A program made the position numbers and the translations under genes. A stretch of 64,000 nt of DNA from Streptomyces nojiriensis (GTDB lineage Bacteria; Actinomycetota; Actinomycetes; Streptomycetales; Streptomycetaceae), in the NCBI RefSeq assembly GCF_017639205.1, contig NZ_CP071139.1, positions 8,059,501 through 8,123,500 of the forward strand, given 5' to 3'. This document shows, piece after piece, positions 8,314 through 16,367 of this stretch (positions are counted from its first letter, which is position 1; each line of letters begins with the position of its first letter). A model generated the notes under the pieces. The model saw only the letters and a program-made list of their open reading frames with translations, was not told the DNA's origin and did not search any database.

Positions 8314-8628
8314 ATGATGACGTCAGTCGACACTGATCTGATCCGGGTTCTGGCCGACCCGCTCAGGCTCCGGATCGTGACCCTGCTCGCCCGCGAGACG
8401 CTCTGCACCACCCACCTCGTGGAAGAGACGGGCGCCAAGCAGACGAACCTCTCCAACCACATGAGGGTGCTTCGGGAGGCCGGGGTCGTCGATACGGAGC
8501 CATGCGGCAGGTACATCTACTACCGCCTGCGCCCGGAAGTCATCGAAGCCCTCGCCGGTCAGTTCGCCGACCTCGCCCAGACCGCGCGAGCCACCGCCGA
8601 AGCGAACCTCAAGCGGTCCTGCCCATAA
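8314..8628 (+). CDS. arsR: ArsR/SmtB family metalloregulator
   Basis: 104 residues with the winged-helix core of ArsR repressors (DPLRLRIVTLL, TGAKQTNLSNHMRVLREAGVV, GRYIYYRL). The usual ELCVC metal motif is changed to TLCTTH, which leaves C31. C64 in EPCGR and C103 at the tail could complete an arsenite site. A second ATG at 8317 is an equally good start. No clear Shine-Dalgarno sequence is present. It precedes, on the same strand, an aquaporin and a flavin monooxygenase, so it probably represses those and itself until arsenite binds. Confidence 0.88.
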   Translation: MMTSVDTDLIRVLADPLRLRIVTLLARETLCTTHLVEETGAKQTNLSNHMRVLREAGVVDTEPCGRYIYYRLRPEVIEALAGQFADLAQTARATAEANLKRSCP

Positions 8629-8678
8629 GCCCTCGCGGGCTCGTCCGCCCTGCCTCACCCGCCCGAGGAGAACCAGCC

Positions 8679-9455
8679 TTGACCGCCACCGAGCCCGTCG
8701 GCACCCCGATACCTGCCGACGTGCCCCAGCCCGCACCCGGCGCGACCCCGCCCCGCACCCCGCTGATCGCCCGCGCCGCCGCCGAGCTGGTCGGTACCGC
8801 GGCCCTCGTCGCGGTCGTCGTCGGCTCGGGCATCCAGGCCACGAAGCTCACCCAGGACGTGGCCCTGCAACTGCTGGCCAACTCCACCGCCACGGTCTTC
8901 GGGCTCGGCGTCCTCATCGCGCTCCTCGGCCCGGTCTCCGGGGCCCACTTCAACCCGGCCGTCACACTGGCCGAGTGGTGGACCGCCCGCCGCAGCGGCG
9001 CCGGCGTCAACGCCCGCGAGCCGGCCGTGTACGTGCCCTCGCAGATCGCCGGTGCGATCGCGGGCGCGATCCTGGCGGACGCGATGTTCGGCGAGCCCCT
9101 GGTCCAGTGGTCCACGCACGACCGCTCCGCCGGGAACCTCCTCCTCGGCGAGGTCGTCGCCACGGCCGGTCTGATCCTGCTGATCTTCGGCCTGGCACGC
9201 ACCGACCGGCTCCGCTTCGCCCCCGTGGCGGTCGCCTCGTACATCGGCGCCGCGTACTGGTTCACCTCCTCCACCTCCTTCGCCAACCCGGCCGTCACCA
9301 TCGGCCGCGCCTTCACGGACACCTTCGCGGGCATCGCCCCGGCCTCCGTGCCCGGCTTCATCGGCATGCAGCTCGCGGGCGTCGTGGTGGGCCTGGCGCT
9401 GGTGGCGGTCATCTTCATGCGCGGCAAGACGGACAACGGGACGCCCCCGGCATGA
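8679..9455 (+). CDS. MIP-family aquaporin/aquaglyceroporin (arsenite channel candidate)
   Basis: 258 residues from a TTG start at 8679, chosen because GAGGAG precedes it by nine bases and the upstream frame has no membrane character. Two NPA boxes (HFNPAVT at 92-94 and SFANPAVT at 203-205) and six hydrophobic helices define the MIP fold. The proline-rich first 28 residues are cytoplasmic. Aquaglyceroporins next to arsR (AqpS in Sinorhizobium) let arsenite leave the cell after arsenate reduction. The gene starts 50 bp after arsR and overlaps the next gene as ATGA. Confidence 0.9.
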   Translation: MTATEPVGTPIPADVPQPAPGATPPRTPLIARAAAELVGTAALVAVVVGSGIQATKLTQDVALQLLANSTATVFGLGVLIALLGPVSGAHFNPAVTLAEWWTARRSGAGVNAREPAVYVPSQIAGAIAGAILADAMFGEPLVQWSTHDRSAGNLLLGEVVATAGLILLIFGLARTDRLRFAPVAVASYIGAAYWFTSSTSFANPAVTIGRAFTDTFAGIAPASVPGFIGMQLAGVVVGLALVAVIFMRGKTDNGTPPA

Positions 9456-10513
9456 CGCAGCGCACGGACGTGGTGGTGATCGGCGGCGGCCAAGCAGGTC
9501 TCGCCGCCGGCTACCACCTGCGCCGCCTGGGCATCGAGCACGTCATCCTCGACGCCCAGACGGCGCCCGGGGGAGCCTGGCAGCACGCCTGGGACTCCCT
9601 GCGCCTCTTCTCCCCGGCCCCGTACTCGTCCCTGCCCGGGCGGCTCATGCCCGTCCAGGAGGACGGGCTCTACCCGCACGCCGCCCACGTCGTCGACTAC
9701 CTCACCGACTACGAGAAGCGGTACGCGCTTCCCGTCCAGCGAGGCACCCGGGTCGAGAGCGTGCGCCGCGACGGGCCCGGCCTGCGGGTCGAGACGGACT
9801 CCGGATCCTGGACGGCGCGGGCGGTCGTCAGCGCCACCGGCACCTGGACCCGCCCCTTCCTGCCCGCCGTCCCCGGGCGGCGCGAGTACCGGGGCCGCCG
9901 GCTGCACACCGTCCAGTACCGCAGCCCGTCCGAGTTCGCCGGGCAGCGTGTGGTCGTCGTCGGCGGAGGCAACTCGGGAGCCCAGATCGCCGCCGACCTC
10001 GCCCACGCCGGGATCGACCTGACCTGGGTCACCCGGCGTCCACCCCGCTATCTGGCCGACGACATCGACGGCCGGGCCCTCTTCGACGCGGCGACCGCCC
10101 GCCGCCGTGCCCTGGACGAAGGCGGCACCGACACCGGCGGCGTCGCCTCCCTCGGCGACATCGTCGCCGTCCCGCCCGTACGCGCGGCCCGCGACTCCGG
10201 CCGGTTGACGGCGAAGCCGATGTTCAGCCGCCTCACGCCGACCGGGGTCGAGTGGGCCGACGGTACCCGGGCCGAGGCGGATGCGGTCATCTGGTGCACC
10301 GGCTTCCGTCCCGCTCTCGCGCACCTCGCCTCCCTGCGCCTGCGCGGCACCCGCGGACACATCGCCACCGCCGGCACCCGCGCCGCGGACGAACCGCGCC
10401 TGCACCTGCTCGGCTACGGCGACTGGACCGGCCCGGCCTCCGCGACCCTCATCGGCGTCGGCCGCCCCGCCCGCGACGCGGCCCGCGAAATCTCGGCCCT
10501 TCTCAGCCCCTGA
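9452..10513 (+). CDS. FAD/NADPH flavin monooxygenase, ArsO-like
   Basis: 353 residues. An N-terminal FAD Rossmann motif VVVIGGGQAGLAAGYHL, an NADPH Rossmann motif VVVVGGGNSGAQIAADL near residue 170 and the C-terminal WCTGFRPAL segment are typical of class B flavin monooxygenases. Homologues called ArsO occur in actinobacterial ars operons; their reaction is not firmly known. The ATGA overlap with the aquaporin stop implies one operon (arsR, aquaporin, monooxygenase). It is a different protein from the longer flavoprotein at 16496. Confidence 0.82.
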   Translation: MTQRTDVVVIGGGQAGLAAGYHLRRLGIEHVILDAQTAPGGAWQHAWDSLRLFSPAPYSSLPGRLMPVQEDGLYPHAAHVVDYLTDYEKRYALPVQRGTRVESVRRDGPGLRVETDSGSWTARAVVSATGTWTRPFLPAVPGRREYRGRRLHTVQYRSPSEFAGQRVVVVGGGNSGAQIAADLAHAGIDLTWVTRRPPRYLADDIDGRALFDAATARRRALDEGGTDTGGVASLGDIVAVPPVRAARDSGRLTAKPMFSRLTPTGVEWADGTRAEADAVIWCTGFRPALAHLASLRLRGTRGHIATAGTRAADEPRLHLLGYGDWTGPASATLIGVGRPARDAAREISALLSP

Positions 10514-10525
10514 CCTCCCGGGCCG

Positions 10526-10565
10526 CCGTGCGGTCAGTCATCCCGCCGTCCGGGTGATCGCACGG
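10526..10565 (+). terminator. hairpin after the arsR-aquaporin-monooxygenase operon
   Basis: Outer arms CCGTGCG/CGCACGG and an inner stem near CATCCCG/CGGGTGAT form a hairpin 12 bases after the monooxygenase stop. There is no U-run, as usual in Streptomyces. Confidence 0.5.
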
Positions 10566-10584
10566 CGTCGCTAGCATCACGGGC

Positions 10585-11004
10585 ATGCCCATCCGCTCGG
10601 CCCGGCGCCTGCAGCCGGCACTCACCGCCTTCCTGGCCGGTGTGCTGCTGCTGTGCGCGTACCTGATGTCCGGGCCCGGCCATGCGGACACGATGAGCAT
10701 GCCCGCCGCGATGGACAGCACCGCCGGCCGTGCGGGCATGCCCGCGATGGCGAACGGCTCGGACCCTTCGTACGGGCCCGCCGTCTCGGAACACGGCGCT
10801 GACAGTTGCCCGATGACGGCGATGGAGTGCCCCCTGGCCTCCGCCCAGCCCCCGGCTGCTCCCGTGCTCTTCGCCGCCCCCGGTCCCGCCCTTGAAGCGG
10901 AAGCCCCCGGCGCCGCCGCGCGGTCAGCGCGGCCCCTCGGCGCCTCCTGCGCCTGGCCGCGGGCCCCCGATCCCGTCTCGCTCCTCTGCGTAAGCCGGAC
11001 CTGA
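10585..11004 (+). CDS. small Met/Cys/His-rich membrane-anchored protein, DUF6153-like
   Basis: 139 residues. A single hydrophobic segment near residues 13-30 (FLAGVLLLCAYLMSG) is followed by a methionine-rich run (HADTMSMPAAM, GMPAMA), a CPMTAMECPLASAQP motif, an alanine/proline stretch and a short tail ending LLCVSRT. The layout matches the DUF6153 proteins that accompany copper and metal genes in Streptomyces. The Met, His and Cys residues outside the membrane could bind Cu(I) or similar soft metals. It lies directly upstream of the TauE-cupredoxin and HMA genes on the same strand. Function is unproven. Confidence 0.65.
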   Translation: MPIRSARRLQPALTAFLAGVLLLCAYLMSGPGHADTMSMPAAMDSTAGRAGMPAMANGSDPSYGPAVSEHGADSCPMTAMECPLASAQPPAAPVLFAAPGPALEAEAPGAAARSARPLGASCAWPRAPDPVSLLCVSRT

Positions 11005-11110
11005 GCCGCCCGGCACCCCGCCCCCGGCCCCTCAAGGGCCCTCGGGCCGGCAGGTGCCCTGCCATGTCCTCGCTCCGGCTTCCCCTTCCTCAGAGGAGAG
11101 CTCTTCCTTC

Positions 11111-12160
11111 ATGGCTTCCACCAGCACCCTCTTCTTCACCGGTGTCACCACCGGTCTGTTCGCGGGCGGCGCCTCCTGCGCCGCCGTCCAGGGCGGTCTG
11201 CTCGCCGGCGCCGTCGGCCGCCGTGCCACCGCATGGCCGGCCGAAGCGTGGGAGCGCAGCGGGCTGTTCGCGCCCGTCGCCGCGTTCCTCGGCGCCAAGC
11301 TCGCCTCCCACGCCCTGCTCGGCGCCGTACTCGGACTCCTCGGCGCCGCCGTCCAGCCCGGCCCGCAGGCCCGCGCGATCCTGCTCGTCGCCGGCGCCGT
11401 CCTCATGGTCGTGTTCGCGCTCGACATGCTCGGCGTCCGCGCCGTGCGGCACCTGGTGCCGCGACTGCCCGCCTCCTGGGGTCGGCGGGTGCGCCGCTCG
11501 GCGAAGTCCACCGCCGTCAGCACCCCGGCCGTCCTCGGCTTCCTGACGGTCCTCATCCCCTGCGGGGTGACCCTGAGCGTGGAGCTGATCGCCGTCACCT
11601 CCGGCTCCCCGTACGCCGGGGCGGCCGTCATGGCCGGCTTCGTCCTGGGCACCGGACCGCTCTTCGCCGTCCTCGGGTTCTTCCTGCGCTCCGCCGCCAA
11701 GCTGTGGCAGGGCCGCCTCACGGCGGTCACCGGCATCGTCGTCCTGCTCGTCGCGGTCTGGACCCTCGGATCCGGACTGCGCCTGGGCGGCTGGTGGCCC
11801 GCCCCCACCCCCCGGGCCGCCGCTGCGAGCGTTCCCGCGGAGACGGTCCGGACGGCCGCGGACGGCACGCAGACGATCACCGTCCAGGCCCGCACCAACT
11901 CCTACACGCCCGCCGCCGTCACCGCCCGGGCCGGGGTGCCCACCAAGCTCGTCGTCGCCACCCGCGGTACGAACGGCTGCGTACGCTCCTTCGTCGTCCC
12001 CGACCGCGGCGTACAAGAGGTCCTTCCCGTCACCGGCGAGAAGGTCATCGACCTCGGCACACCCGAGGCCGGCACCCTCGCCTTCACCTGCGGCATGGGC
12101 ATGTACGGCGGCCAGATCACCTTCAATGCCCCCGACCAGGCCCCGGAGGCCGCCAAGTGA
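11111..12160 (+). CDS. DsbD/TauE-like membrane protein fused to a C-terminal cupredoxin domain
   Basis: 349 residues from the ATG at 11111, which follows GAGGAGAG. Residues 1-225 form about six hydrophobic helices with FAGGASCAAVQGGLL near the start and LIPCGVTLSVE in the middle, the paired cysteine/proline helices of the DsbD_2/UreH transporter-like family. After a linker, residues 235-345 form a cupredoxin-like domain with NGCVRSFVVP and LAFTCGMGMYGGQITF, where C, M and H-type ligands could hold copper. In Firmicutes similar domains sit on one polypeptide with an HMA domain; here the HMA domain is the next gene, overlapping as GTGA. A role in moving or binding Cu or another soft metal at the membrane is inferred. 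Confidence 0.82.
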   Translation: MASTSTLFFTGVTTGLFAGGASCAAVQGGLLAGAVGRRATAWPAEAWERSGLFAPVAAFLGAKLASHALLGAVLGLLGAAVQPGPQARAILLVAGAVLMVVFALDMLGVRAVRHLVPRLPASWGRRVRRSAKSTAVSTPAVLGFLTVLIPCGVTLSVELIAVTSGSPYAGAAVMAGFVLGTGPLFAVLGFFLRSAAKLWQGRLTAVTGIVVLLVAVWTLGSGLRLGGWWPAPTPRAAAASVPAETVRTAADGTQTITVQARTNSYTPAAVTARAGVPTKLVVATRGTNGCVRSFVVPDRGVQEVLPVTGEKVIDLGTPEAGTLAFTCGMGMYGGQITFNAPDQAPEAAK

Positions 12161-12375
12161 GCACGACCCGCATGACCTTCGCCATCACCGGCATGCACTG
12201 CAACAGCTGTGGCCTGCTCATCGACGACGAAGTCGAAGAACTCCCCGGCGTCACCGCCAGCACCACCGACGTACGCACCGAACGCACGGTGGTCGAGTGC
12301 GAGACTCCCGTGGACCCGGAGCAGATCATCGCCGCCATCACCGAAGCCGGATATCAGGGCCGTCATCTGAGCTGA
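12157..12375 (+). CDS. heavy-metal-associated (HMA) domain protein, CopZ/MerP-like
   Basis: 72 residues, a single ferredoxin-like HMA domain with GMHCNSCG (two cysteines) at residues 12-19. The GTG start at 12157 overlaps the stop of the membrane-cupredoxin gene, so they are translated together. Such domains pass Cu(I), Hg(II) or Zn(II) between partners by CxxC coordination. The probable partner is the DsbD-cupredoxin protein. A terminator-like hairpin follows. Confidence 0.9.
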   Translation: MSTTRMTFAITGMHCNSCGLLIDDEVEELPGVTASTTDVRTERTVVECETPVDPEQIIAAITEAGYQGRHLS

Positions 12376-12383
12376 GCCTTCCA

Positions 12384-12421
12384 CGACCTCGTTCGGGTGC
12401 CGCGGCGCCCGGACGAGGTCG
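12384..12421 (+). terminator. hairpin after HMA gene
   Basis: Nineteen-base arms (CGACCTCGTTCGGGTGCCG and its near complement, two mismatches that can form G-U pairs) begin nine bases after the HMA stop. Confidence 0.65.
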
Positions 12422-12567
12422 TCTGCACTGCGCGTCCGCGGGGTGCGCTGTTCGCGTTCCTGCCGTACGACGTGGTCCCGGGCGGAGAACCGCCAGGCCG
12501 CAGTCACGCGGGCACGCCAGGGGGTTCGACAGCAGGATGCGGGCCTCCGCGGTCGCGGGCAGCGGGC

Positions 12568-12600
12568 TTGACCTTCGAGTCGGGTCGAAGATCTACGTTC
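12568..12600 (+). promoter_or_regulatory. MerR-type promoter/operator
   Basis: TTGACC at 12568 and TACGTT at 12594 are separated by 20 bp, the long spacer used by MerR-activated promoters. Within the spacer lies the dyad CTTCGA-GTCGGG-TCGAAG (12573-12590). The MerR ATG at 12606 follows directly, so the promoter appears to control merR itself. Confidence 0.6.
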
Positions 12601-12605
12601 GAGGT

Positions 12606-13403
12606 ATGAGCACGCTGCGCATCTCGCAGCCGGCCGAACGCTCCGGCGTACCGGCCTCCACGCTGCGGTTCTACGAGACGGCCGGGCTGCTGCCCGCCGA
12701 GCGGACGTCGTCCGGGTACCGCCAGTACGGGCCGGACGCGGTGGAGCGGCTGGCGTTCATCTCCTCCGCGAAGCTGCTGGGTCTCGCACTGGAGGACATC
12801 CGCGACCTGCTCGACGTACGGGACGCCGGGGTGTGCGCCGCGGTGCGGGCTCGGATCGTGCCGCTGGTCGCCGACCGGATCGCGGACGCGGACCGCCGCT
12901 CGGCCGAGCTGGTGGCGTTCTCCGCCCGCCTCGCCGAAGTCCGCCGGCAGCTGTCCGGGCCGGCGCCGTCCGGCGGGTGCGGCCCGGACTGCGGCTGCAC
13001 CACCGCCGAGGAACAGCCCCCGGCACCGGGTCCGGTCATGGCCGCACTCTCCACCCGTCCCCGGCGCGCGGCCGACGAGCCGTGGCGGGAGGCCCGGTGG
13101 CCTGCGCGCTCGGCGGGGCCGAGCTCGGCGGGGCCGCGCTCGGCGGGCGCACCGCCCGGTGGCAGGCCCTCGTGGCGCGGGCCACCAGCCGTGCAGAGAT
13201 CACCGACGGAATCCGCCTGGCCTTCCCCAGCACTCCGGAGCTGGCCGCCGAACTCGCCGCCCTGGCGGCGGCCGAGCAGGACTGCTGTGCGTTCTTCGAC
13301 TTCACCCTGAGCCTGGCCCCCGCCCGCCCGCCTGACGCTGACGGTGCGCGCGCCCGAAGCCGCGGGCTCCCTGCTCGCCGACCTGTTCGGAGCCACCGCA
13401 TGA
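12606..13403 (+). pseudogene. MerR-family metal regulator with frameshifted C-terminal domain
   Basis: The first 160 codons are an intact MerR protein: RISQPAERSGVPASTLRFYE helix-turn-helix, the YRQYGPDAVERLAFI wing, a dimerisation helix and a cysteine cluster GGCGPDCGCTT near residue 120. After about 13085 the expected continuation (ARWQALVARATSR, EITDGIRLAFPS, AAEQDCCAFFDFTLSLAP) is in another frame. Near 13326 a direct repeat of CGCC shifts the frame again before VRAPEAAGSLLADLFGA, ending at TGA 13401-13403. Read without shifts, the protein would end at 13310 with a nonsense tail. The DNA-binding half may still work. A fragment beginning MNPETSASS follows at 13400 and looks truncated. Confidence 0.65.
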
Positions 13404-13587
13404 ACCCCGAGACCTCCGCCTCCTCCGCCGCCTCCTCCTCCGGAAAGTCCCTCCTCGGCGTGGGTGTGCTCGGCTGGGCCTGCCCACCCCGCCGCCCGCA
13501 GACGGACACGCCCGCTTGCCACAATGAGCCGGGCCGCGGGCAGGGCGCAGCAGGATCGGCACGGACGTACAGCAAGGGGTCATCAGG

Positions 13588-14574
13588 GTGTCGCAGGAAC
13601 CGCAGGGTCTGGTCGCGCGCATGGAGCACCACCAGATCCCGATCTACCTCGGCGCCATGGTCCTGGGCGCATTCCTCGGCCGGGCGGCGCCCTCGGCGGG
13701 GCCGGGACTCGAACACGCCATCAACCCCGTCCTCGGGGCACTGCTCTTCGTGACCTTCCTCCAGGTCCCGGCCGGCGATCTGATCCGCTCCCTGCGCGAC
13801 GGCCGGTTCCTGTCCGCGGCCCTGGTCGTGAACTTCGTCGTCGTGCCCCTGGTCGTCGCCGCGATGTTCACGTTCCTGCCCGCCGACCAGGCCGTACGCA
13901 TCGGTGTCCTGCTGGTGCTGCTGTGCCCGTGCGTGGACTACGTGATCGTCTTCAGCGGCCTGGCCGGTGGCGACAGCCGCCGGCTGCTGGCCGCGACCCC
14001 GCTCCTGCTCGTCGCCCAGATGCTGCTCCTGCCAGGCCTGCTGTACCTGTTCATGGGTCCCGGCCTGGCCGACGTCGTCGAGGTCGGCCCGTTCCTGGAA
14101 GCCTTCCTCTTCCTCATCGTGATCCCCCTCGTGCTGGCCTGGGCCCTCCAGGCCTGGGCGGCCCGCGCCACGGCGGGGCAGAAGGTGTCGGATGCGGCCA
14201 CGACGACGATGGTGCCGCTGATGGCCGCCACGCTCATCACCGTGGTCGCCTCCCAGGTCCCCGAGCTCGGTGGAAGTCTCGGTGACGTCGCGGCCGTCAT
14301 CCCCTTCTACGCCGCGTTCCTCGTGGTCATGGCCTTCGCCGGACGCATCGTCGCCCGGCTCTTCCGCCTCGAGGTGCCCGCGGCCCGCGCGATCGTGTTC
14401 ACCGGAGCGACCCGCAACTCACTGGTCGTGCTGCCCCTGGCCCTCGCCCTCCCCGACGAGCTCGCGGTCGCGGCGGTCGTCGTGGTCACCCAGACCCTGG
14501 TCGAGGTCATCGGCATGGTCGCCTACGTGCGTCTGGTCCCGCGCCTGGTCCCGGAGCCGGTCACGGTCGCGTGA
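13588..14574 (+). CDS. acr3: ACR3-family arsenite efflux permease
   Basis: 328 residues with about ten hydrophobic helices of the bile-acid/ACR3 transporter fold. The diagnostic LLCPCVDYVIVFSGLAGGD at residues 112-130 carries the cysteine position (C113/C115) used for arsenite by ACR3 pumps. The later TGATRNSLVVLPLALALP helix is also typical. It exports arsenite using the proton gradient. The GTG start at 13588 gives full length; an internal ATG at 13621 would remove only 11 residues. The gene end overlaps a minus-strand MerR fragment by 14 bases. Confidence 0.9.
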   Translation: MSQEPQGLVARMEHHQIPIYLGAMVLGAFLGRAAPSAGPGLEHAINPVLGALLFVTFLQVPAGDLIRSLRDGRFLSAALVVNFVVVPLVVAAMFTFLPADQAVRIGVLLVLLCPCVDYVIVFSGLAGGDSRRLLAATPLLLVAQMLLLPGLLYLFMGPGLADVVEVGPFLEAFLFLIVIPLVLAWALQAWAARATAGQKVSDAATTTMVPLMAATLITVVASQVPELGGSLGDVAAVIPFYAAFLVVMAFAGRIVARLFRLEVPAARAIVFTGATRNSLVVLPLALALPDELAVAAVVVVTQTLVEVIGMVAYVRLVPRLVPEPVTVA

Positions 14575-14785
14575 GGATGGTGCAGACCTCGCCTTCGGAG
14601 CAGGTACCGGGGTCGGTGGCAGCGGCCCGCCGGGCGAGTTCGCGCAGCGCGATGTCCGTCAGCCGCTGATCGATGAGGCTCGTGACCTGTCCGCAGGGGG
14701 CCTGCCCGCTGTCGCGGATCTCCGGTACCGAGCGGATCTCGGCGAGCGTCAGGCCCGCGCCCTGGGCGTCCCGGGTGAAGATGGT
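14561..14785 (-). pseudogene. MerR-family regulator C-terminal fragment
   Basis: The minus strand reads TIFTRDAQGAGLTLAEIRS, then SVPEIRDSGQAPCGQVTSLIDQ and, after an apparent internal deletion, TDPGTCSEGEVCTILTRP. This is the dimerisation helix and metal-binding loop of ZntR/CadR/MerR-type regulators; the helix-turn-helix is absent. It cannot work as a regulator on its own. Confidence 0.65.
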
Positions 14786-14837
14786 CTCGGCCGTCGGTTC
14801 ACGAGGCCACCTGCCACCGAACCGGAAGGACAGCGCG

Positions 14838-15197
14838 ATGCGGATCACGATCCTCACGGTGCCGGACTGCCCGAACGCACCGGTCGTACGGGACCGGCTC
14901 ACGGCGGCACTCGACGGCCGCGAAGTCGGGATCGAGCTGGTCGAGGTGTCCGAGGAGGGCGACGCGGCCCGGTGGGGCATGACCGGCTCTCCGACCGTCC
15001 TCATCGACGGAACGGACCCCTTCGCCGTTTCCGGTGCTCCGCCGTCGGTCTCGTGCCGCCTCTACCGCGACGCCGAAGGCCGCGCCGACGGTGCACCGAG
15101 CGTCCGGGCCCTGCGGGAGGCACTGGCGGGAGCGCACCGGATCCCGAGCCCGAACCCTTCGCGGCCCCAGCTGGGCGGACAGCCCCCGACGTCCTGA
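14838..15197 (+). CDS. thioredoxin-fold protein with N-terminal CPN motif
   Basis: 119 residues. It starts MRITILTVPDCPNAPVVRDRL, where a single cysteine sits at the usual active-site position of a thioredoxin fold, and has the cis-proline segment GMTGSPTVLIDG. The second cysteine of a CxxC pair is missing (CPNA). Similar small proteins accompany mercury and arsenic genes in Streptomyces. The ATG at 14838 is preceded by GGAAGGA. It may act in thiol chemistry linked to metal detoxification; this is inferred from context. The last 25 residues, rich in proline, are weakly conserved. Confidence 0.7.
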   Translation: MRITILTVPDCPNAPVVRDRLTAALDGREVGIELVEVSEEGDAARWGMTGSPTVLIDGTDPFAVSGAPPSVSCRLYRDAEGRADGAPSVRALREALAGAHRIPSPNPSRPQLGGQPPTS

Positions 15198-15281
15198 CCC
15201 TCGACGTTACGCCCGGCCTGGAGCGGGCATCATTGCCACCCCCGGCCGACTCGTTGAGTCCCGGCCCAGGACTGGCAGGCC

Positions 15282-15848
15282 ATGATGAACGCGATCGCGA
15301 TGGACCGGCAGGCCGTGCACGAGGACTACGAGCGTGCCCGCCAGACCTTCCACCGCCTGCTCGACAGCGCCTCCGAGGAGGAACTCTCCGGTGCCACCCA
15401 CGGCACCAAGTGGACCAACGAGCAGCTGCTGTGGCACATGCTGTTCGGCTACATGGTCGTCCTGCGCCTGTTGCTCCTGGTCCGCGTCTTCGGCCGGCTG
15501 CCCCGGAGCGTGAGCAGGGTGTTCGCCCGAGTGCTGGACGCGGCGACCGTACCGTTCGACCGGGTCAACTACGTCGGCCCGCGCGGGGCGGTGAAGTTCT
15601 ACGGGCCGCGGCGGATGGGCGCGGCGTTCGACCGGGTCATCGACTCCCTGCACCGCCACCTGGCCTCGGAGCCGGATGCCCGGCTCGCCCGCGGCATGCA
15701 CTACCCCGTGCGCTGGGACCCGTTCTTCAAGGACTTCATGACCCTCGCGGACATCTATCGCCACCCCAACCGGCACTTCGACTTCCACCGTCGCCAACTC
15801 ACCCTGAGCAACGGTGGCTCCCCCGCGGCGTCGATCCCCGACTGGTAG
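15282..15848 (+). CDS. DinB-like four-helix protein
   Basis: 188 residues. WTNEQLLWHMLFGYM near residue 45 and HPNRHFDFHRRQL near residue 165 provide the histidines of the DinB/YfiT metal-binding four-helix fold. A hydrophobic stretch in the middle (VVLRLLLLVRVFG) is unusual for soluble DinB proteins. Such proteins often use bacillithiol or mycothiol. The last ten residues lie across the junction with a truncated acetyltransferase fragment on the other strand, so the natural C-terminus may have been replaced. The start could be either ATG of the ATGATG pair. Confidence 0.65.
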   Translation: MMNAIAMDRQAVHEDYERARQTFHRLLDSASEEELSGATHGTKWTNEQLLWHMLFGYMVVLRLLLLVRVFGRLPRSVSRVFARVLDAATVPFDRVNYVGPRGAVKFYGPRRMGAAFDRVIDSLHRHLASEPDARLARGMHYPVRWDPFFKDFMTLADIYRHPNRHFDFHRRQLTLSNGGSPAASIPDW

Positions 15849-15907
15849 ATGCCCGGCACCTGCTCGGCGTGCTCGGGCAGCAGCGCCTCGATCCGGACCG
15901 CGGTCAC
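15815..15907 (-). pseudogene. arsN-like GNAT acetyltransferase, 5' fragment
   Basis: A GTG at 15907 overlaps the arsR stop as GTGA and opens a frame reading VRIEALLPEHAEQVPGIYQSG, the start of ArsN/phosphinothricin-type acetyltransferases that often follow arsR. The similarity stops after about 30 codons where the DinB gene begins on the other strand. The rest of the enzyme is gone. Confidence 0.6.
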
Positions 15908-16272
15908 GCCGTCTTCGCGGCGCCGGCCAGCAGCGCGCCCATGGCGGCGAGCACGGACGGCTCGACCCGGTAGTACACCCACGTCCCGCGGCGCTCGGAG
16001 GACAGCAGCCCGGCCTCTTTGAGCTTCTTGAGGTGGTGGGAGACGGTGGGCTGGGAAACGCCGACGTCGGAGATGTCGCACACGCACGCCTCCCCGCCCT
16101 CGTGGGAGGCGACGGCGGAGAACAGCCGCAGGCGCACGGGGTCGCCGAGGGCCTTGAACATCTTCGCCGCGACCTCGGCCTCCTCGGCCGACATCGGGCG
16201 CTCGTTCAGGGGCGGGCAGCAGGCCGCGACGACGTCGGGCTCCAACAGCGGCAGAACCTTCGCATTCGACAT
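15904..16272 (-). CDS. arsR: ArsR family arsenite-responsive repressor
   Basis: 122 residues from the ATG at 16272. The winged helix (DPVRLRLFSAVAS, VSQPTVSHHLKKLKEAGLL, GTWVYYRV) is complete. EACVCDIS carries C63 and C65, and a CC pair (C18, C19) near the N-terminus could add a third ligand, a full arsenite site unlike that of the arsR at 8314. A GTG at 16290 would add six residues, but the start codon region is also a perfect palindrome (GACATATGTC), so operator and start overlap. It is divergent from the flavoprotein and MFS genes and should control both directions. Confidence 0.9.
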   Translation of the reverse strand: MSNAKVLPLLEPDVVAACCPPLNERPMSAEEAEVAAKMFKALGDPVRLRLFSAVASHEGGEACVCDISDVGVSQPTVSHHLKKLKEAGLLSSERRGTWVYYRVEPSVLAAMGALLAGAAKTA

Positions 16273-16286
16273 ATGTCTATGTTGAC
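16268..16286. promoter_or_regulatory. ArsR box at the arsR2 start
   Basis: The palindrome GACATATGTC (16268-16277) covers the arsR start codon and is joined to GTCTATGTTGAC (16275-16286). The latter 12-mer recurs 93 bp away in front of the divergent operon, which supports a shared operator. Confidence 0.55.
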
Positions 16287-16367
16287 ACACGTCGAACTAA
16301 GGCGCAGGGGGGCAGGCGCGAGCCGGGTGGGCGGCCCTGCCGCGACAACCCCAATAATTAGATGAAC

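Noticed and set aside
13400-13500. Small MerT-like membrane protein starting MNPETSASS
   Set aside because: Only one short hydrophobic piece (LLGVGVLGWACPP) is present and the frame then loses coding character; at best it is a fragment.
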